From Saccharothrix sp. (GTDB lineage: Bacteria; Actinomycetota; Actinomycetes; Mycobacteriales; Pseudonocardiaceae): a DNA stretch of 64,000 nt. The notes under the pieces are model-generated. The model was not told where the DNA came from. It worked only from the letters and a program-made list of their open reading frames with translations, and ran no database searches. Made by a program: the position numbers and the translations under genes. Below, piece after piece: positions 1 through 7,734 of the stretch (position 1 is the stretch's first letter; each line of letters starts with the position of its first letter). The DNA is taken from NCBI RefSeq assembly GCF_031180885.1, contig NZ_JAPSLK010000042.1, positions 1-64,000 on the forward strand. The letters are read 5' to 3'.

Positions 1-271
1 GGCCGGCGTAGATGCCGTACTCGTGCTGCACCACGACCACGTCGCAGTCGTTGAGCGCCTCGGCCGCCGCCTCGACACCGCCGGCGGCCATCTCGCACAC
101 CACGGGCGGCGTCGCGCCCTGCGGCCGATCGGTGTCGGCGAGCACGCGGACGACCCGCCCCTGCCCGCCCGGGGTCGCCGCGATCAGATGGTGCAGGAGC
201 GCGGCGGTGAACGTGGCCAGACCGCACTGTGTAGGGGGGAACGTGCTGAGGAACCCGTAGGTTCGAGCCAT
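1..271 (-). CDS. Glycosyltransferase, N-terminal part (runs off the left edge)
   Basis: This is the first ~90 codons of a minus-strand gene whose remainder lies outside the window. The ATG at 271 has an AAAGG ribosome binding site about 8 nt upstream. The protein begins MARTYGFLSTFPPTQCGLAT and reaches VVVQHEYGIYAG near residue 85. An N-terminal PP..CGLATF segment followed by a Rossmann-like strand and an HE(Y/F)GI motif is characteristic of GT-B fold glycosyltransferases of the GT4 type (family knowledge). The acceptor and sugar cannot be told from this fragment. The ~680 bp upstream carry no other minus-strand gene, so it probably has its own promoter. Confidence 0.75.
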   Translation of the reverse strand, partial: MARTYGFLSTFPPTQCGLATFTAALLHHLIAATPGGQGRVVRVLADTDRPQGATPPVVCEMAAGGVEAAAEALNDCDVVVVQHEYGIYAG

Positions 272-949
272 GCCAATGCCTTTCGGGGATAGAGGGCGGC
301 GACGGCCATCACCCGGGCACCGGTTCGGTCCGATGTAGACGCTCGGAGAAACCAGCCGAACTGCCCACGGCAGCCGGGGCAGTTCGGTGGACAGGTCCTC
401 CGGCCGGGCTCGCCCGCCTCGCCGACATGCCCCCTGGGTGAGCACCTCGTCCGACTTCGGTCGAGGCTGCTCGGCGGCCATCGTGGGCCGGTGGGGTGGC
501 GGCGGGCGGCCCCGGTCTCACACGGGGTGTGCCGTCCCCGGCCGGGTGGTCCGACCGGTCTGGCTCCTTGTCGAGCACGACACGCGGACTGCTCGACCAG
601 ACCCACACTACGCCACGGCGACGGAATTCCCGCTGAGATTCTGCTGAGAATCAGCAAAATCGAGCAGGGCACCGGCACGCCCCGAAAAATTTCGACGAGG
701 AGTAGACTGGGCGAATCCGGTGCCCGTGGAATTCACTCTCCGTCACCACCAGAACGATCGGACAAGCAGGTCCACAATGGCGACCAGCAGCAGCTACGTC
801 TCCCCGTACGGCCTCACCCCGGGCTCCGCCGGTCCCTGCCGACGCCGACCACGGTCGAGCGCTTCGCGGAGCCGATCAGGACTTCTGCCGGGACGACGCG
901 CGACAAGGCCATCGGACACCGCGAACCACCAACGCAGAGGAACAGGCCG
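272..949. other. Intergenic stretch without a supported gene
   Basis: I see no convincing gene on either strand; the open frames here have low-complexity Arg/Pro/Gly translations. The local low-GC patch around 620-700 contains a small perfect inverted repeat (GATTCT-GCTG-AGAATC, 637-652). It is a plausible regulatory site for the rightward RGCVC gene or the leftward glycosyltransferase. Confidence 0.5.
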
Positions 950-1186
950 ATGTCGACGACCGACGGGGTGACCGACCACGCCATCCCGGACGCGACGGGC
1001 GAGCCTGAGCCGCCCTGTCCCGTGTGCCCCCATCCTGTGGACGCGCACGACCCCATCTCCCGGCGGTTCTGCGCCGCGACCGAGGCGGGCGGCATGTCCC
1101 GGGGCTGCCTGTGTTCGGGGCAGTCGAGTGGCGCGACCTACGGCAGGTCGGGCTACGGCAGCGTCAGCGACCGCACCGGTCGCTGA
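950..1186 (+). CDS. RGCVC-type small cysteine-rich protein
   Basis: A 78-residue protein with an ATG preceded by AGAGG. It shows two CxxC-like cysteine groups: CPVCPHPVDAHD at residues 24-35 and RRFCAAT followed by RGCLC around residues 52-56. This spacing (CP.CPH...HD.I..RFC.AT...RGC.C) matches small actinobacterial proteins annotated as the RGCVC family. They are presumed to bind zinc, and no reaction is known. The long frame extends upstream without a codon-like pattern, so the ATG at 950 is preferred. The gene stands alone. Confidence 0.7.
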   Translation: MSTTDGVTDHAIPDATGEPEPPCPVCPHPVDAHDPISRRFCAATEAGGMSRGCLCSGQSSGATYGRSGYGSVSDRTGR

Positions 1187-1594
1187 CGCCTGACACATGC
1201 GACGAGGGAGAACCGCGCCCCGGACGCGTTCGCCGCGCCCAGAGGCCCACCAGGACGGTGAGACCCGCCACGCCGAGGAAGCCGACACCGGTGAGGTCGG
1301 CGATGGGCGCGGCCATCCGCAGGGTCCGGGCGGAGGAAACCGCTGCCGAACAACAGATCACCGGGAGCGGTCGCCGGACAAGGCCATTTCCAACCTCCCG
1401 AGAGTGAAACTTGCCCAATTTCGGCGGATCCCGGCCGGACAGCCGACCGAGGTTTTTCGCCGGAACCGATTTTCTGGGGTTCTTCGGCGTAGTGTGGGTG
1501 TACCGGGGCACATCGCGCGCCGACGTCCGAGCCGGCGCCGCCTTCGGGCGCACCACGACGTCCGGCCGGTCCGGCCGGAGGCGGGACCGTCGAG
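1187..1594. other. Intergenic stretch, possible tiny membrane ORF
   Basis: No firm gene. A 50-codon minus-strand frame (1164-1316) begins at ATG 1316 and encodes one hydrophobic helix (DLTGVGFLGVAGLTVLVGLW). It has no ribosome binding site and overlaps the end of the RGCVC gene, so it is only a possibility. The segment at about 1465-1500 is AT-richer and may hold the promoter for the rightward gene at 1595. Confidence 0.3.
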
Positions 1595-2101
1595 ATGAAC
1601 CATTCCGATCCCACCACCCACCCGAGCCCCGAGCCCGAATGCCGGTGGGCGCTGACCCCGCGCACCGGGGCGGAGGGTTGGGTCGACGGCGGCTGGTGGC
1701 CGCGGTCCACCGACCCCGGGACCGAGTTCCCGCCGCTGATCGCCGCCATGACCGCACTGGGCCTGCCGGTGCTGCGGGTGTCGTTCCACCTCGGCGCGTG
1801 GGACGCCGGCGCGCGCCGGCTCACCGTCCATGACACGGTGGTGGAACTGGAGGGCTTCCGCTCCGCCCAACCCCACATCGTCACGATGATCGGGCCGCAC
1901 CGCCGCCGCACCCGACTGCTGGTGATCCCCCCGGCCACTCCGGGCGGCGCCGCACGAGCCGCGCTGCGCGCCGCCGCCGACATCGACACCGACACGACCG
2001 CCGATGACATCCTGCGGTGGAACAACGTCCCCGGCGCTCCGGCGGCATCGCGCGGGCCACGGCGTCGCGCGGGCTCCACGGGGGACAGCGCCGCGTCGTG
2101 A
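1595..2101 (+). CDS. DUF5994-like protein
   Basis: A 168-residue protein of unknown function. The core includes GWVDGGWWPRSTDPGTEFPP (residues ~28-47), then a region on strain or stress-like folds, and a VIPPATPGGAARAALRAAA segment (residues ~111-129). The W.RS.D...E.P.L motif and overall length fit the actinobacterial DUF5994 family by recollection. Such genes are often near anti-sigma-factor-type and GAF/ANTAR genes, as here. The C-terminal ~35 residues are Arg/Ala/Gly-rich and probably disordered. No function is assigned. Confidence 0.65.
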   Translation: MNHSDPTTHPSPEPECRWALTPRTGAEGWVDGGWWPRSTDPGTEFPPLIAAMTALGLPVLRVSFHLGAWDAGARRLTVHDTVVELEGFRSAQPHIVTMIGPHRRRTRLLVIPPATPGGAARAALRAAADIDTDTTADDILRWNNVPGAPAASRGPRRRAGSTGDSAAS

Positions 2102-2262
2102 CCGCCCCGGCCGGGAACGCGGGCGTTCGGGCGACGACACCGCCGGTCGCCATGTGCCGGACGTGCTTCGGGCCGGGGTGCGCACGGTCCGGTGGTCGCC
2201 ATCGCACGCTCCGGGGCGGACCCGGGCCGTGCCGCGCGCTGAACACTCCAGTGGAGGTGGCG

Positions 2263-2436
2263 ATGGACGGTGAGCGTCTCGTCGAAACGTTCGTCGAGTT
2301 GGCCGACACGCTGGTCGACGACTTCGACGTCATCGACTTCCTGCACCTGCTCGCGGACCGGTGCGTCGAACTGCTCGACGTCGACGCGGCCGGGCTGCTC
2401 GGCACACCCACCACAGCCGAACCACCGCGACCCTGA
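2263..2436 (+). pseudogene. Truncated GAF-domain sensor (N-terminal remnant)
   Basis: A GGAGG site precedes an ATG, and 57 residues follow. They match the start of GAF-ANTAR RNA-binding regulators: a helix ETFVELADTLVDDFDVIDFL, then DRCVELLDVDAAGLL. The frame then runs into a stop after a Pro-rich tail. The rest of the GAF domain and the ANTAR domain are absent from the downstream DNA. The well-formed ribosome binding site and clean reading frame suggest recent truncation, although a functional mini-protein cannot be excluded. Confidence 0.6.
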
Positions 2437-2630
2437 CCCCTCCGGTCGCCGGAAAACCGCCGAGGTTGGTCGCCGCGCGAAGCGGGCCGCTCTCCTGCCC
2501 GACGGCGGGAGGCAAGGCGGCACCACCGGGGTCAAGCGTGCCTTCCTCGGCCGATGAGCCGAACAGGTGATGACCGGCGACCTCCCCAACAGCCGATGAC
2601 CCACCACCCGCCACACGCTACGAATGGGAG

Positions 2631-3386
2631 GTGGAACCCATCGGAACTGCCGACCGGGGCACCAACACCCGGACCGGAATGACACTGCGAGCGGTGGAAC
2701 ACGGGACGGTCGTGGTGCTCACGCCCGCGGGCCGGCTCGACCTGTCCACCTACGGGGAGTTCCGCGACGGCATCCTCAGGCAGATCGCCGAACAGCCCTC
2801 CGCCGTCGTGATCGTGCTGGGTCAGGGCTTCGAGTTGGGCAGCGATCCGCTGACCCGCGTGTTCGCCACCGTGTGGCTGCGCACCCGCCGCTGGTCCGGC
2901 ACACCGCTGATCCTCGTGGCCGCGACCGGACCGCACCGGCTCATGATCGTGCGCACCGGGCTGAGCCGCTTCCTGCCCTGCTTCGACCGGCTCGAAGCCG
3001 CCCTCGCCACCACCGCCACCCCGCCCGGACACCGCCGCGAGGAGGCGCAACTGCCGCCCGGCGTCGACGCGCCACACCTCGCCCGCGACTTCATCCGCCA
3101 CACCTGCACGGCCTGGGACCTCCGCCCGCAGACCCCGCGCGCCGTCGTGGTCGGCAACCACCTGGTGGAGAACGTCCTGGGAACCACCGACGCCTCGCTG
3201 ACCGTGCGCCTGGACCTGGTCCCCGACCGGCTCACCATCGCCGTCCGCCACCGCGGCCCACCACTCGGCCCCGGCGCCCCGCCCGACCTCACCGGGGTGC
3301 TCCGGCTGGCCACGGGGTGCGGGCACATACCGACCGTCGACGGCGGCATCGTCCTGTGGGCGTTGATCGCCCTCTCACCGACCTGA
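2631..3386 (+). CDS. STAS-domain protein with C-terminal HATPase-like region
   Basis: A 251-residue two-part protein. Residues ~18-110 form a STAS/anti-sigma-factor-antagonist-like domain (VVVLTPAGRLDLSTYGEFRD, then VVIVLG). Residues ~150-250 resemble a histidine-kinase-like ATPase fold of anti-sigma factors (a VGNHLVENVL helix in place of the usual N-box). The classic ATP-binding glycines are poorly conserved, so ATP binding is doubtful. Likely role: partner-switching control of a sigma factor (inference). The start is GTG 2631; an alternative ATG lies at 2679. No anti-sigma or sigma gene is adjacent. Confidence 0.6.
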   Translation: MEPIGTADRGTNTRTGMTLRAVEHGTVVVLTPAGRLDLSTYGEFRDGILRQIAEQPSAVVIVLGQGFELGSDPLTRVFATVWLRTRRWSGTPLILVAATGPHRLMIVRTGLSRFLPCFDRLEAALATTATPPGHRREEAQLPPGVDAPHLARDFIRHTCTAWDLRPQTPRAVVVGNHLVENVLGTTDASLTVRLDLVPDRLTIAVRHRGPPLGPGAPPDLTGVLRLATGCGHIPTVDGGIVLWALIALSPT

Positions 3387-3518
3387 CCCTTCGACCCCGC
3401 GCCGGTGCGACGGACACATCGCCACCACGAGCAGGCGGGGTCGATCGGCAGGCCGCCAACGGTGGCACGCGCCGGAGGTGGGTGACGGCGAGGCCGAAGG
3501 GTCCCAGGCGGGTCGGGA

Positions 3519-3800
3519 TCACTTCTCGGCCGTTTGACCAACAGTGTCCGGCCGGCGGCCGTCCGGGTGGTCCTTGGTCACGGCGCGGAGCAGGTCGGCA
3601 GCGGCTCGCCGCGCCCGCCCCTCGGGCACGACCTCCAGCGGCGCGACCAGTTCCAGCAGCCGGTACCGGTCGAACGCCGCGAAGAACGCCGCCAGGTTCG
3701 GGTTCCACTGGCTGTTCAACCGCAACAGCACTTCGTCACCCTCGACGTCGACCAGTACGGGCGCGTGTCTCCCCCTGCGCGAGCCGAGGTGGTCCGGCAT
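3519..3800 (-). CDS. Small protein of unknown function
   Basis: A 93-residue minus-strand protein from ATG 3800 with AGGG upstream. The middle (VLVDVEGDEVLLRLNSQWNP, then LAAFFAAFDRYRLLELVAPL) looks like a genuine alpha/beta protein, and the C-terminus is charged. I do not recognise the family. Its first codons (PDHLGSRRGRH) overlap a sequence resembling a diverged CRISPR repeat (3767-3796), so the natural 5' end may have been lost or replaced. The frame continues open upstream to 4019 without convincing sequence. Confidence 0.45.
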   Translation of the reverse strand: MPDHLGSRRGRHAPVLVDVEGDEVLLRLNSQWNPNLAAFFAAFDRYRLLELVAPLEVVPEGRARRAAADLLRAVTKDHPDGRRPDTVGQTAEK

Positions 3801-3847
3801 CGCGGAAGCCCTGGACCGGCCCAACGTCGAAGTGCGGGTCGTCCCCC

Positions 3848-3876
3848 GTCTTCCCCGCGCGAGCGGGGGTAGTCCC
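3848..3876. CRISPR. Solitary type I-E-like CRISPR repeat
   Basis: A 29-nt sequence beginning GTCTTCCCCGCGCGAGC and ending GGGGGTAGTCCC. The palindromic core CCCCGCGCGAGCGGGG matches the type I-E repeat form common in actinomycetes. No second copy lies at the expected +/-61 nt, but a diverged copy is at 3767-3796 (81 nt away). No cas gene is in the window. It is best read as a relic, or as an isolated repeat outside an array. Confidence 0.55.
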
Positions 3877-4089
3877 GGGTGCAGACCACCAGTTGAAGCA
3901 GGTCGGCGGGGACCCGCGGTCCCGTTCACGCAGGTGCTCGAGTACCTGCGCCGCAGCGGCGTTCGCCACGCCAGCGTCAACGGCATCGGGCAGGCGTTGC
4001 CGGTGGACTCTCGGTCCACGGCGTGATGTGCCGACCACGCCGCGGACCGCGGACTGCGTCGAGCAACGGGAGGTCGCCGGGTAGCCGAG

Positions 4090-4131
4090 GAGGACTTCCT
4101 GCCCCCGGGCGGCCGGCCGCAGGAAGTCCTC
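4090..4131 (-). terminator. Hairpin terminator downstream of the NmrA-type reductase
   Basis: A perfect 13-bp inverted repeat (GAGGACTTCCTGC / GCAGGAAGTCCTC) with a GC-rich 16-nt loop starts about 45 nt beyond the stop of the leftward reductase gene. There is no long T tract, as is usual for actinobacterial hairpin terminators. It could also stop rightward transcripts. Confidence 0.6.
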
Positions 4132-4176
4132 GTCCCCGAGGGTCGCGGTCACGGGCTCATGTGCCACGGCCCTCCG

Positions 4177-5034
4177 TCAGCGGAAGTCGGCCACGTGGTC
4201 GCGGGCCCACTCGGCGAAGGTCCGTGGTGGCCGGCCGGTGACCCGCTCCACGTCCGGCCAGGTCTTCATCAGCGCCGACCAGTCCTGATCGGACTGACCG
4301 CCGGCGGCGGCCTCGCCGCCGTAGTCGACGAAGCCCAGCATGAGGTCGGCCGCCTCGGCCGCGAAGCCGCCCTGCGCCAACATCAGCTCCCGGGCCCGCT
4401 CGCGGGTCACCTCCTCGTAGCGGACCGGTTCGCCGAGCGCCGCGCCGATGGCCGCGACCTGCTCGCGCACGGTGATCGGCCCCGGCCCGGTCAGCGTGTA
4501 CGCCTGGCCGTGGTGCCCGTCCTCAAGCAGCGCGGCGACGGCCACCGCGGCGATGTCCGCCTCGTGGATCGAGTAGTCCGGCCGGTCCCCGAACGGGTAG
4601 CGCACAACACGCTCCGCCCGGACCGACGGCGCCCAGATCTGCAGCATGTTCGCCATGAACCCGCCCGGCCGCACGTGCGTCCACGCCAACCCGGACGCCT
4701 CGACCGCGCGCTCCACCGGGTTGTCGTGCAGCCCGACCGTCACCGAGGCGGCGGACAGGTCCACGATCCGGCGCACCCCGGCCGCCCGGGCCCGGGCGAC
4801 GACCTCGGTGGCGGTCTCGTCCACCGGGAACAGGTACATCCGCTCGACACCCTCAAGCGCGGCGGCGAGCGAAGCGGGCGAGAGCAGGTCCCCGCGCACC
4901 ACTTCGACGCCCGCCGGGAAGCGCGCCCTCCCGGGGTCGCGGGTCAGCGCCCGCACGCGCACCCCGGCGCGCGCCAGTTGGGCAACGACATCGCGGCCGA
5001 CGAACCCCGTCGCGCCGGTCACCAGAATCCTCAT
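4177..5034 (-). CDS. NmrA-like NAD(P)-binding oxidoreductase
   Basis: A 285-residue atypical short-chain dehydrogenase. It starts MRILVTGATGFVGRDVVAQL, with the GxxGxxG dinucleotide-binding motif at residues 7-13, and has RDPGRARFPAGVEVVRGDL typical of NmrA/NAD(P)H:quinone-reductase-like proteins. The active-site Tyr-x-x-x-Lys of classical SDRs is not evident, and NmrA proteins may be sensors or reductases. C-terminal part: EEVTRERARELMLAQ and MKTWPDVERVTGRPPRTF. It is divergently arranged with a WYL regulator 62 bp away, a pairing that suggests the regulator controls it. Confidence 0.85.
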   Translation of the reverse strand: MRILVTGATGFVGRDVVAQLARAGVRVRALTRDPGRARFPAGVEVVRGDLLSPASLAAALEGVERMYLFPVDETATEVVARARAAGVRRIVDLSAASVTVGLHDNPVERAVEASGLAWTHVRPGGFMANMLQIWAPSVRAERVVRYPFGDRPDYSIHEADIAAVAVAALLEDGHHGQAYTLTGPGPITVREQVAAIGAALGEPVRYEEVTRERARELMLAQGGFAAEAADLMLGFVDYGGEAAAGGQSDQDWSALMKTWPDVERVTGRPPRTFAEWARDHVADFR

Positions 5035-5096
5035 GCCGCCGACGCTAGGGACGATTCCGGTCAGTTCTCGGCCGGAATAGTGGACAATCTGAACCC
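5035..5096. promoter_or_regulatory. Divergent promoter region, reductase / WYL regulator
   Basis: A 62-bp gap between two divergent starts. It contains -10-like TAGCGT reading left (about 10 nt before the reductase ATG) and GACAATCT reading right (about 8 nt before the regulator GTG). Neither start has a clear ribosome binding site, so both messages may be leaderless. The central TCAGTTCTCGGCCG could be the regulator's operator. Confidence 0.4.
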
Positions 5097-6041
5097 GTGA
5101 GCACGAGCGCGCGGATGCTGCGGCTGCTGTCCCTGCTGCAGGCGCGGCGGCACTGGCCGGGTGCCGAGCTGGCGGAGCGGCTCTCGGTGAGCGAGCGGAC
5201 CCTGCGCCGCGACGTCGACCGGCTGCGCGACCTCGGCTACCCGGTCGAGGCGCGGCGCGGCGTCGCGGGCGGCTACGGGCTCCGCTCCGGCGCCGCCATG
5301 CCCCCGCTGCTGCTCGACGACGAGGAGGCCGTCGCCATCGCGGTCGGGCTGCGGGCCGCGGCGGGCGGGGCGGTGGCGGGCATCGAGGAGACATCGGTGC
5401 GGGCGCTGGCCAAGATCGTCGCCGTGATGCCACCCCGGTTGCGCCGGCGGGCCGACGCGCTGCGGGCGTACACCGTGCCCGCGCTCGCGGGTGGCCGGCC
5501 GGTCGACGTGGAAGCGCTGCTGGTGCTCGCCCAGGCGTGCCGGGACGGCGAGCGGGTGCGGTTCGACTACGCCGCCCGTGACGGCACCCGGACCACCCGG
5601 CTGGCCGAGCCGCACCGCCTGGTCGGCCACGGCCGCCGCTGGTACCTGGTGGCCTGGGACACCGAGCGCCACGGCTGGCGCACGTTCCGCCTGGACCGGC
5701 TCGCCGACCCGCGCGCCACCGGGGCCCGGTTCCGGCAGCGCGAGCTGCCGGGCGGGGACGCCGCGGCGTTCGTCCGGGACAGCTTCGCCGCCGTGCCGAC
5801 GCGGCACCGGGTGGTGGTGACGGTGCACGCACCGGCCGGCGACGTGGAACGGATCGTCGTGCACACCGGAGGGACGGTCGAGCCGGTCGACGAGCGCACC
5901 TGCCGGCTGCTCATGTCCGTCGACGACTTCGACTGGCCCGCGTTCGTCCTCGGCGCCCTGTCCGCCGACTTCGACGTCGTCCACCCGCCCGAGCTGCGCG
6001 ACCACCTCCGCGCCGTGGGTGAGCGCTTCCTGGCGTCGTGA
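5097..6041 (+). CDS. HTH/WYL-domain transcriptional regulator (YafY type)
   Basis: A 314-residue regulator. Residues 4-60 form a winged helix (RMLRLLSLLQ, then ERLSVSERTLRRDVDRLRDL). Residues ~140-205 are a WYL domain (VRFDYAARDGTRTTRLAEPH, then RWYLVAWD), and a C-terminal extension ends in LRDHLRAVGERFLAS. WYL proteins sense ligands, often nucleotides or small effectors, and control neighbouring genes. The divergent NmrA-type reductase is the likely target (inference). The start is GTG 5097, possibly leaderless. Its stop overlaps a GTG that opens the decayed menC-like sequence. Confidence 0.9.
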   Translation: MSTSARMLRLLSLLQARRHWPGAELAERLSVSERTLRRDVDRLRDLGYPVEARRGVAGGYGLRSGAAMPPLLLDDEEAVAIAVGLRAAAGGAVAGIEETSVRALAKIVAVMPPRLRRRADALRAYTVPALAGGRPVDVEALLVLAQACRDGERVRFDYAARDGTRTTRLAEPHRLVGHGRRWYLVAWDTERHGWRTFRLDRLADPRATGARFRQRELPGGDAAAFVRDSFAAVPTRHRVVVTVHAPAGDVERIVVHTGGTVEPVDERTCRLLMSVDDFDWPAFVLGALSADFDVVHPPELRDHLRAVGERFLAS

Positions 6042-6225
6042 TCGACGCGCTGCCCCACGCGATCCCGCTGACCACCCGGTTCCGCCGGATAACCGTGCGG
6101 GAGGGGTGCCGCTGCGCGGTCCGGCCGGGTGGGAGGGTCTGGCCGTTCCCCGAGTACGGCGACCGCGAGTCGGTGTCCCGGCTGGACAGCGCCGCCGAGG
6201 CGGCCACGGCGGGCGCGTCCGGCCG
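6038..6225 (+). pseudogene. Decayed N-terminal fragment of o-succinylbenzoate synthase (menC-like)
   Basis: Pieces of the actinobacterial MenC N-terminus are recognisable in three frames: HAIPLTTRFRRITVREG (frame of 6038), then LRGPAGWEG (a different frame, near 6112-6140), then PFPEYGDRES with SAAEAATAG (back in the first frame). The order matches the family pattern TRFRGITVREG, GPAGW, F.PF.EYGDRE, AAEAA. At least two frameshifts and loss of everything beyond residue ~65 make it non-functional. It directly abuts the WYL gene. Confidence 0.65.
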
Positions 6226-6287
6226 CTCGTCGTCGAGGGGGTGCGGGCGTTCCTCCGGGCTTACCGGGCCGGGTGACGGTCCTGGAG

Positions 6288-6355
6288 AACGCTGGTCCTG
6301 GAGAAGCGCTGGTTCAGGACCAGCGCTGGTTCAGGAGAAGCGCTGGTCCAGGAAG
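6288..6355. repeat. 17-bp tandem repeat (4 copies) at the lipase 3' end
   Basis: Four contiguous 17-nt units begin at 6288, 6305, 6322 and 6339, with consensus AGCGCTGGTTCAGGAGA. Each contains the palindrome AGCGCT, and one junction forms the 12-bp palindrome ACCAGCGCTGGT. The last units encode the C-terminus (LDQRFS) and stop codon of the leftward lipase gene, and the others follow the stop. The unit length is not a multiple of three, so copy-number change would alter the lipase C-terminus. Confidence 0.8.
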
Positions 6356-7602
6356 GCAACGGCGCCGGCGATGCCGTGTGCCTGCTCGCTGCCGTGGTCC
6401 TGGCCCTCGTGCTCGACCAGCACGACCTCGGCGCCGCGGGCGCGGTACTGCGCCGCGAGCTGCCGGGCGCCCTCGATCGGGAGGAGTTCGTCGGCCGTGC
6501 CGTGGTACATGTGCACGGGCGCGGTCGGTGTGCCGCCCAAGCCGATCGGGCTGATGTCGTGGGCGAAGCGGTGGAACGCGCCCGAGGTGAGCGAGCCCGG
6601 CCACGCTTCGAACTGTTCCAGTTCCGCGTAGTGGGGACCGGCGACGATCGCCTCACCGGCGCAACCGTGCGCGACCGCGTCGGCGTACGCCCGTGCGGAA
6701 GCGTTCAGGTAGCGGTACACGTCGACGTGCGGGTACGCGTTGCGCAGCGCGGCGAAGCCGAACGGGATCCAGCCGGAGTACACCTGGCCGCTGAAGGCCC
6801 GCAGGCTCGCGTTCAGGTCGGCCGGAACGCCGCCCTGGACGATGCCGCTGATCCTGAGTTCCGGTGCGTAGTCCGCTTGTTCCTGCGCGGCCGCGGCCGT
6901 GGCGAAACCGCCGCCGGAGTAGCCCCACATGCCGATGGGCGCGTCGCGGTCCACCCTCGCGGCATAGAAGGACCGCGCCGCGCGGATGCCGTCGAGGACC
7001 CCGTGCGCGGACGCGGACGCGCCGAAGAACTCCGACCTCGGCCCTTCGTAGTCCGGGACCATGACCGTCCAGCCGCGCCGCACCGCCGCCGCGACCTGTT
7101 CCCCGTCGAACCGGACCTGGCCGGCGGACGGACCGGAGACCACCGCGCCCGCGCGCAGCACGTAGGAAGGCGCGCAGAAGGTCGCCAAGCCGTCCTCGGG
7201 CGTCTGGTACGACAGCAACGGCCGCGGTCCCCTGCCGGTCCAGCGGGCCGTCGGCACCAGCAACGTGCCGACCGTGGCGGTTGCCCGTCCGGCGTTGTCA
7301 CGGGTCTTGTAGAGCAGCTGCCACACCTGCGCGGGCGCGGGGACCGCCATCGAGCCGGGCGGGAGGCGCCGCCAACGCAGCACCGCGCCGTCGCGCTGCC
7401 ACTCCAGACGGGGTGGCACGTCGTAGAACGGATCGTCATCCGGACGCAGGACGTCTGTTGTGGGCGGGGTCGACCACGCGGATGCGGTTGATGCGGCGGA
7501 TGCGGTTGGTACGGCGGATGCGGTGGGGGTGGTGGGCACGGTGGCGAGCGCTGCGGCTGCCACCGCTACGGCTGCCAGTCCGCGAAGGTTCCAATCGGTC
7601 AT
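6331..7602 (-). CDS. Secreted lipase/esterase of the LIP family
   Basis: A 423-residue alpha/beta hydrolase. A Sec-type signal peptide (residues ~1-30, AAVAVAAAALATVPTTPTAS) is followed by a Ser/Ala/Thr-rich linker. The nucleophile elbow is GYSGG (in PIGMWGYSGGGFATA). Later motifs are HMYHGTADELLP (likely acid) and EHEGQDHGSEQ (likely catalytic His). This order and length fit secretory lipases (PF03583), which cleave acyl esters outside the cell. The start is ATG 7602 with GGAG upstream. It is divergent from an XRE regulator. Its last codons lie in a 17-bp tandem repeat. Confidence 0.85.
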   Translation of the reverse strand: MTDWNLRGLAAVAVAAAALATVPTTPTASAVPTASAASTASAWSTPPTTDVLRPDDDPFYDVPPRLEWQRDGAVLRWRRLPPGSMAVPAPAQVWQLLYKTRDNAGRATATVGTLLVPTARWTGRGPRPLLSYQTPEDGLATFCAPSYVLRAGAVVSGPSAGQVRFDGEQVAAAVRRGWTVMVPDYEGPRSEFFGASASAHGVLDGIRAARSFYAARVDRDAPIGMWGYSGGGFATAAAAQEQADYAPELRISGIVQGGVPADLNASLRAFSGQVYSGWIPFGFAALRNAYPHVDVYRYLNASARAYADAVAHGCAGEAIVAGPHYAELEQFEAWPGSLTSGAFHRFAHDISPIGLGGTPTAPVHMYHGTADELLPIEGARQLAAQYRARGAEVVLVEHEGQDHGSEQAHGIAGAVAFLDQRFS

Positions 7603-7734
7603 CGGGTCGCTCCGGGGGTAGTGGTCGCGTTCGACGACGAACCTAGGGACACCCGGCCGCACTTCCGTCGTACTCGCCTGCCTGGGAATGCCAGACCTAC
7701 CTTCAGGGCTGATCACGCGGGCACACTGGTCGGC

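Noticed and set aside
1153-2685. 510-codon minus-strand open frame
   Set aside because: It covers the DUF5994-like gene and the GAF remnant on the other strand; the translation is Arg/Pro/Ala-rich without a domain.
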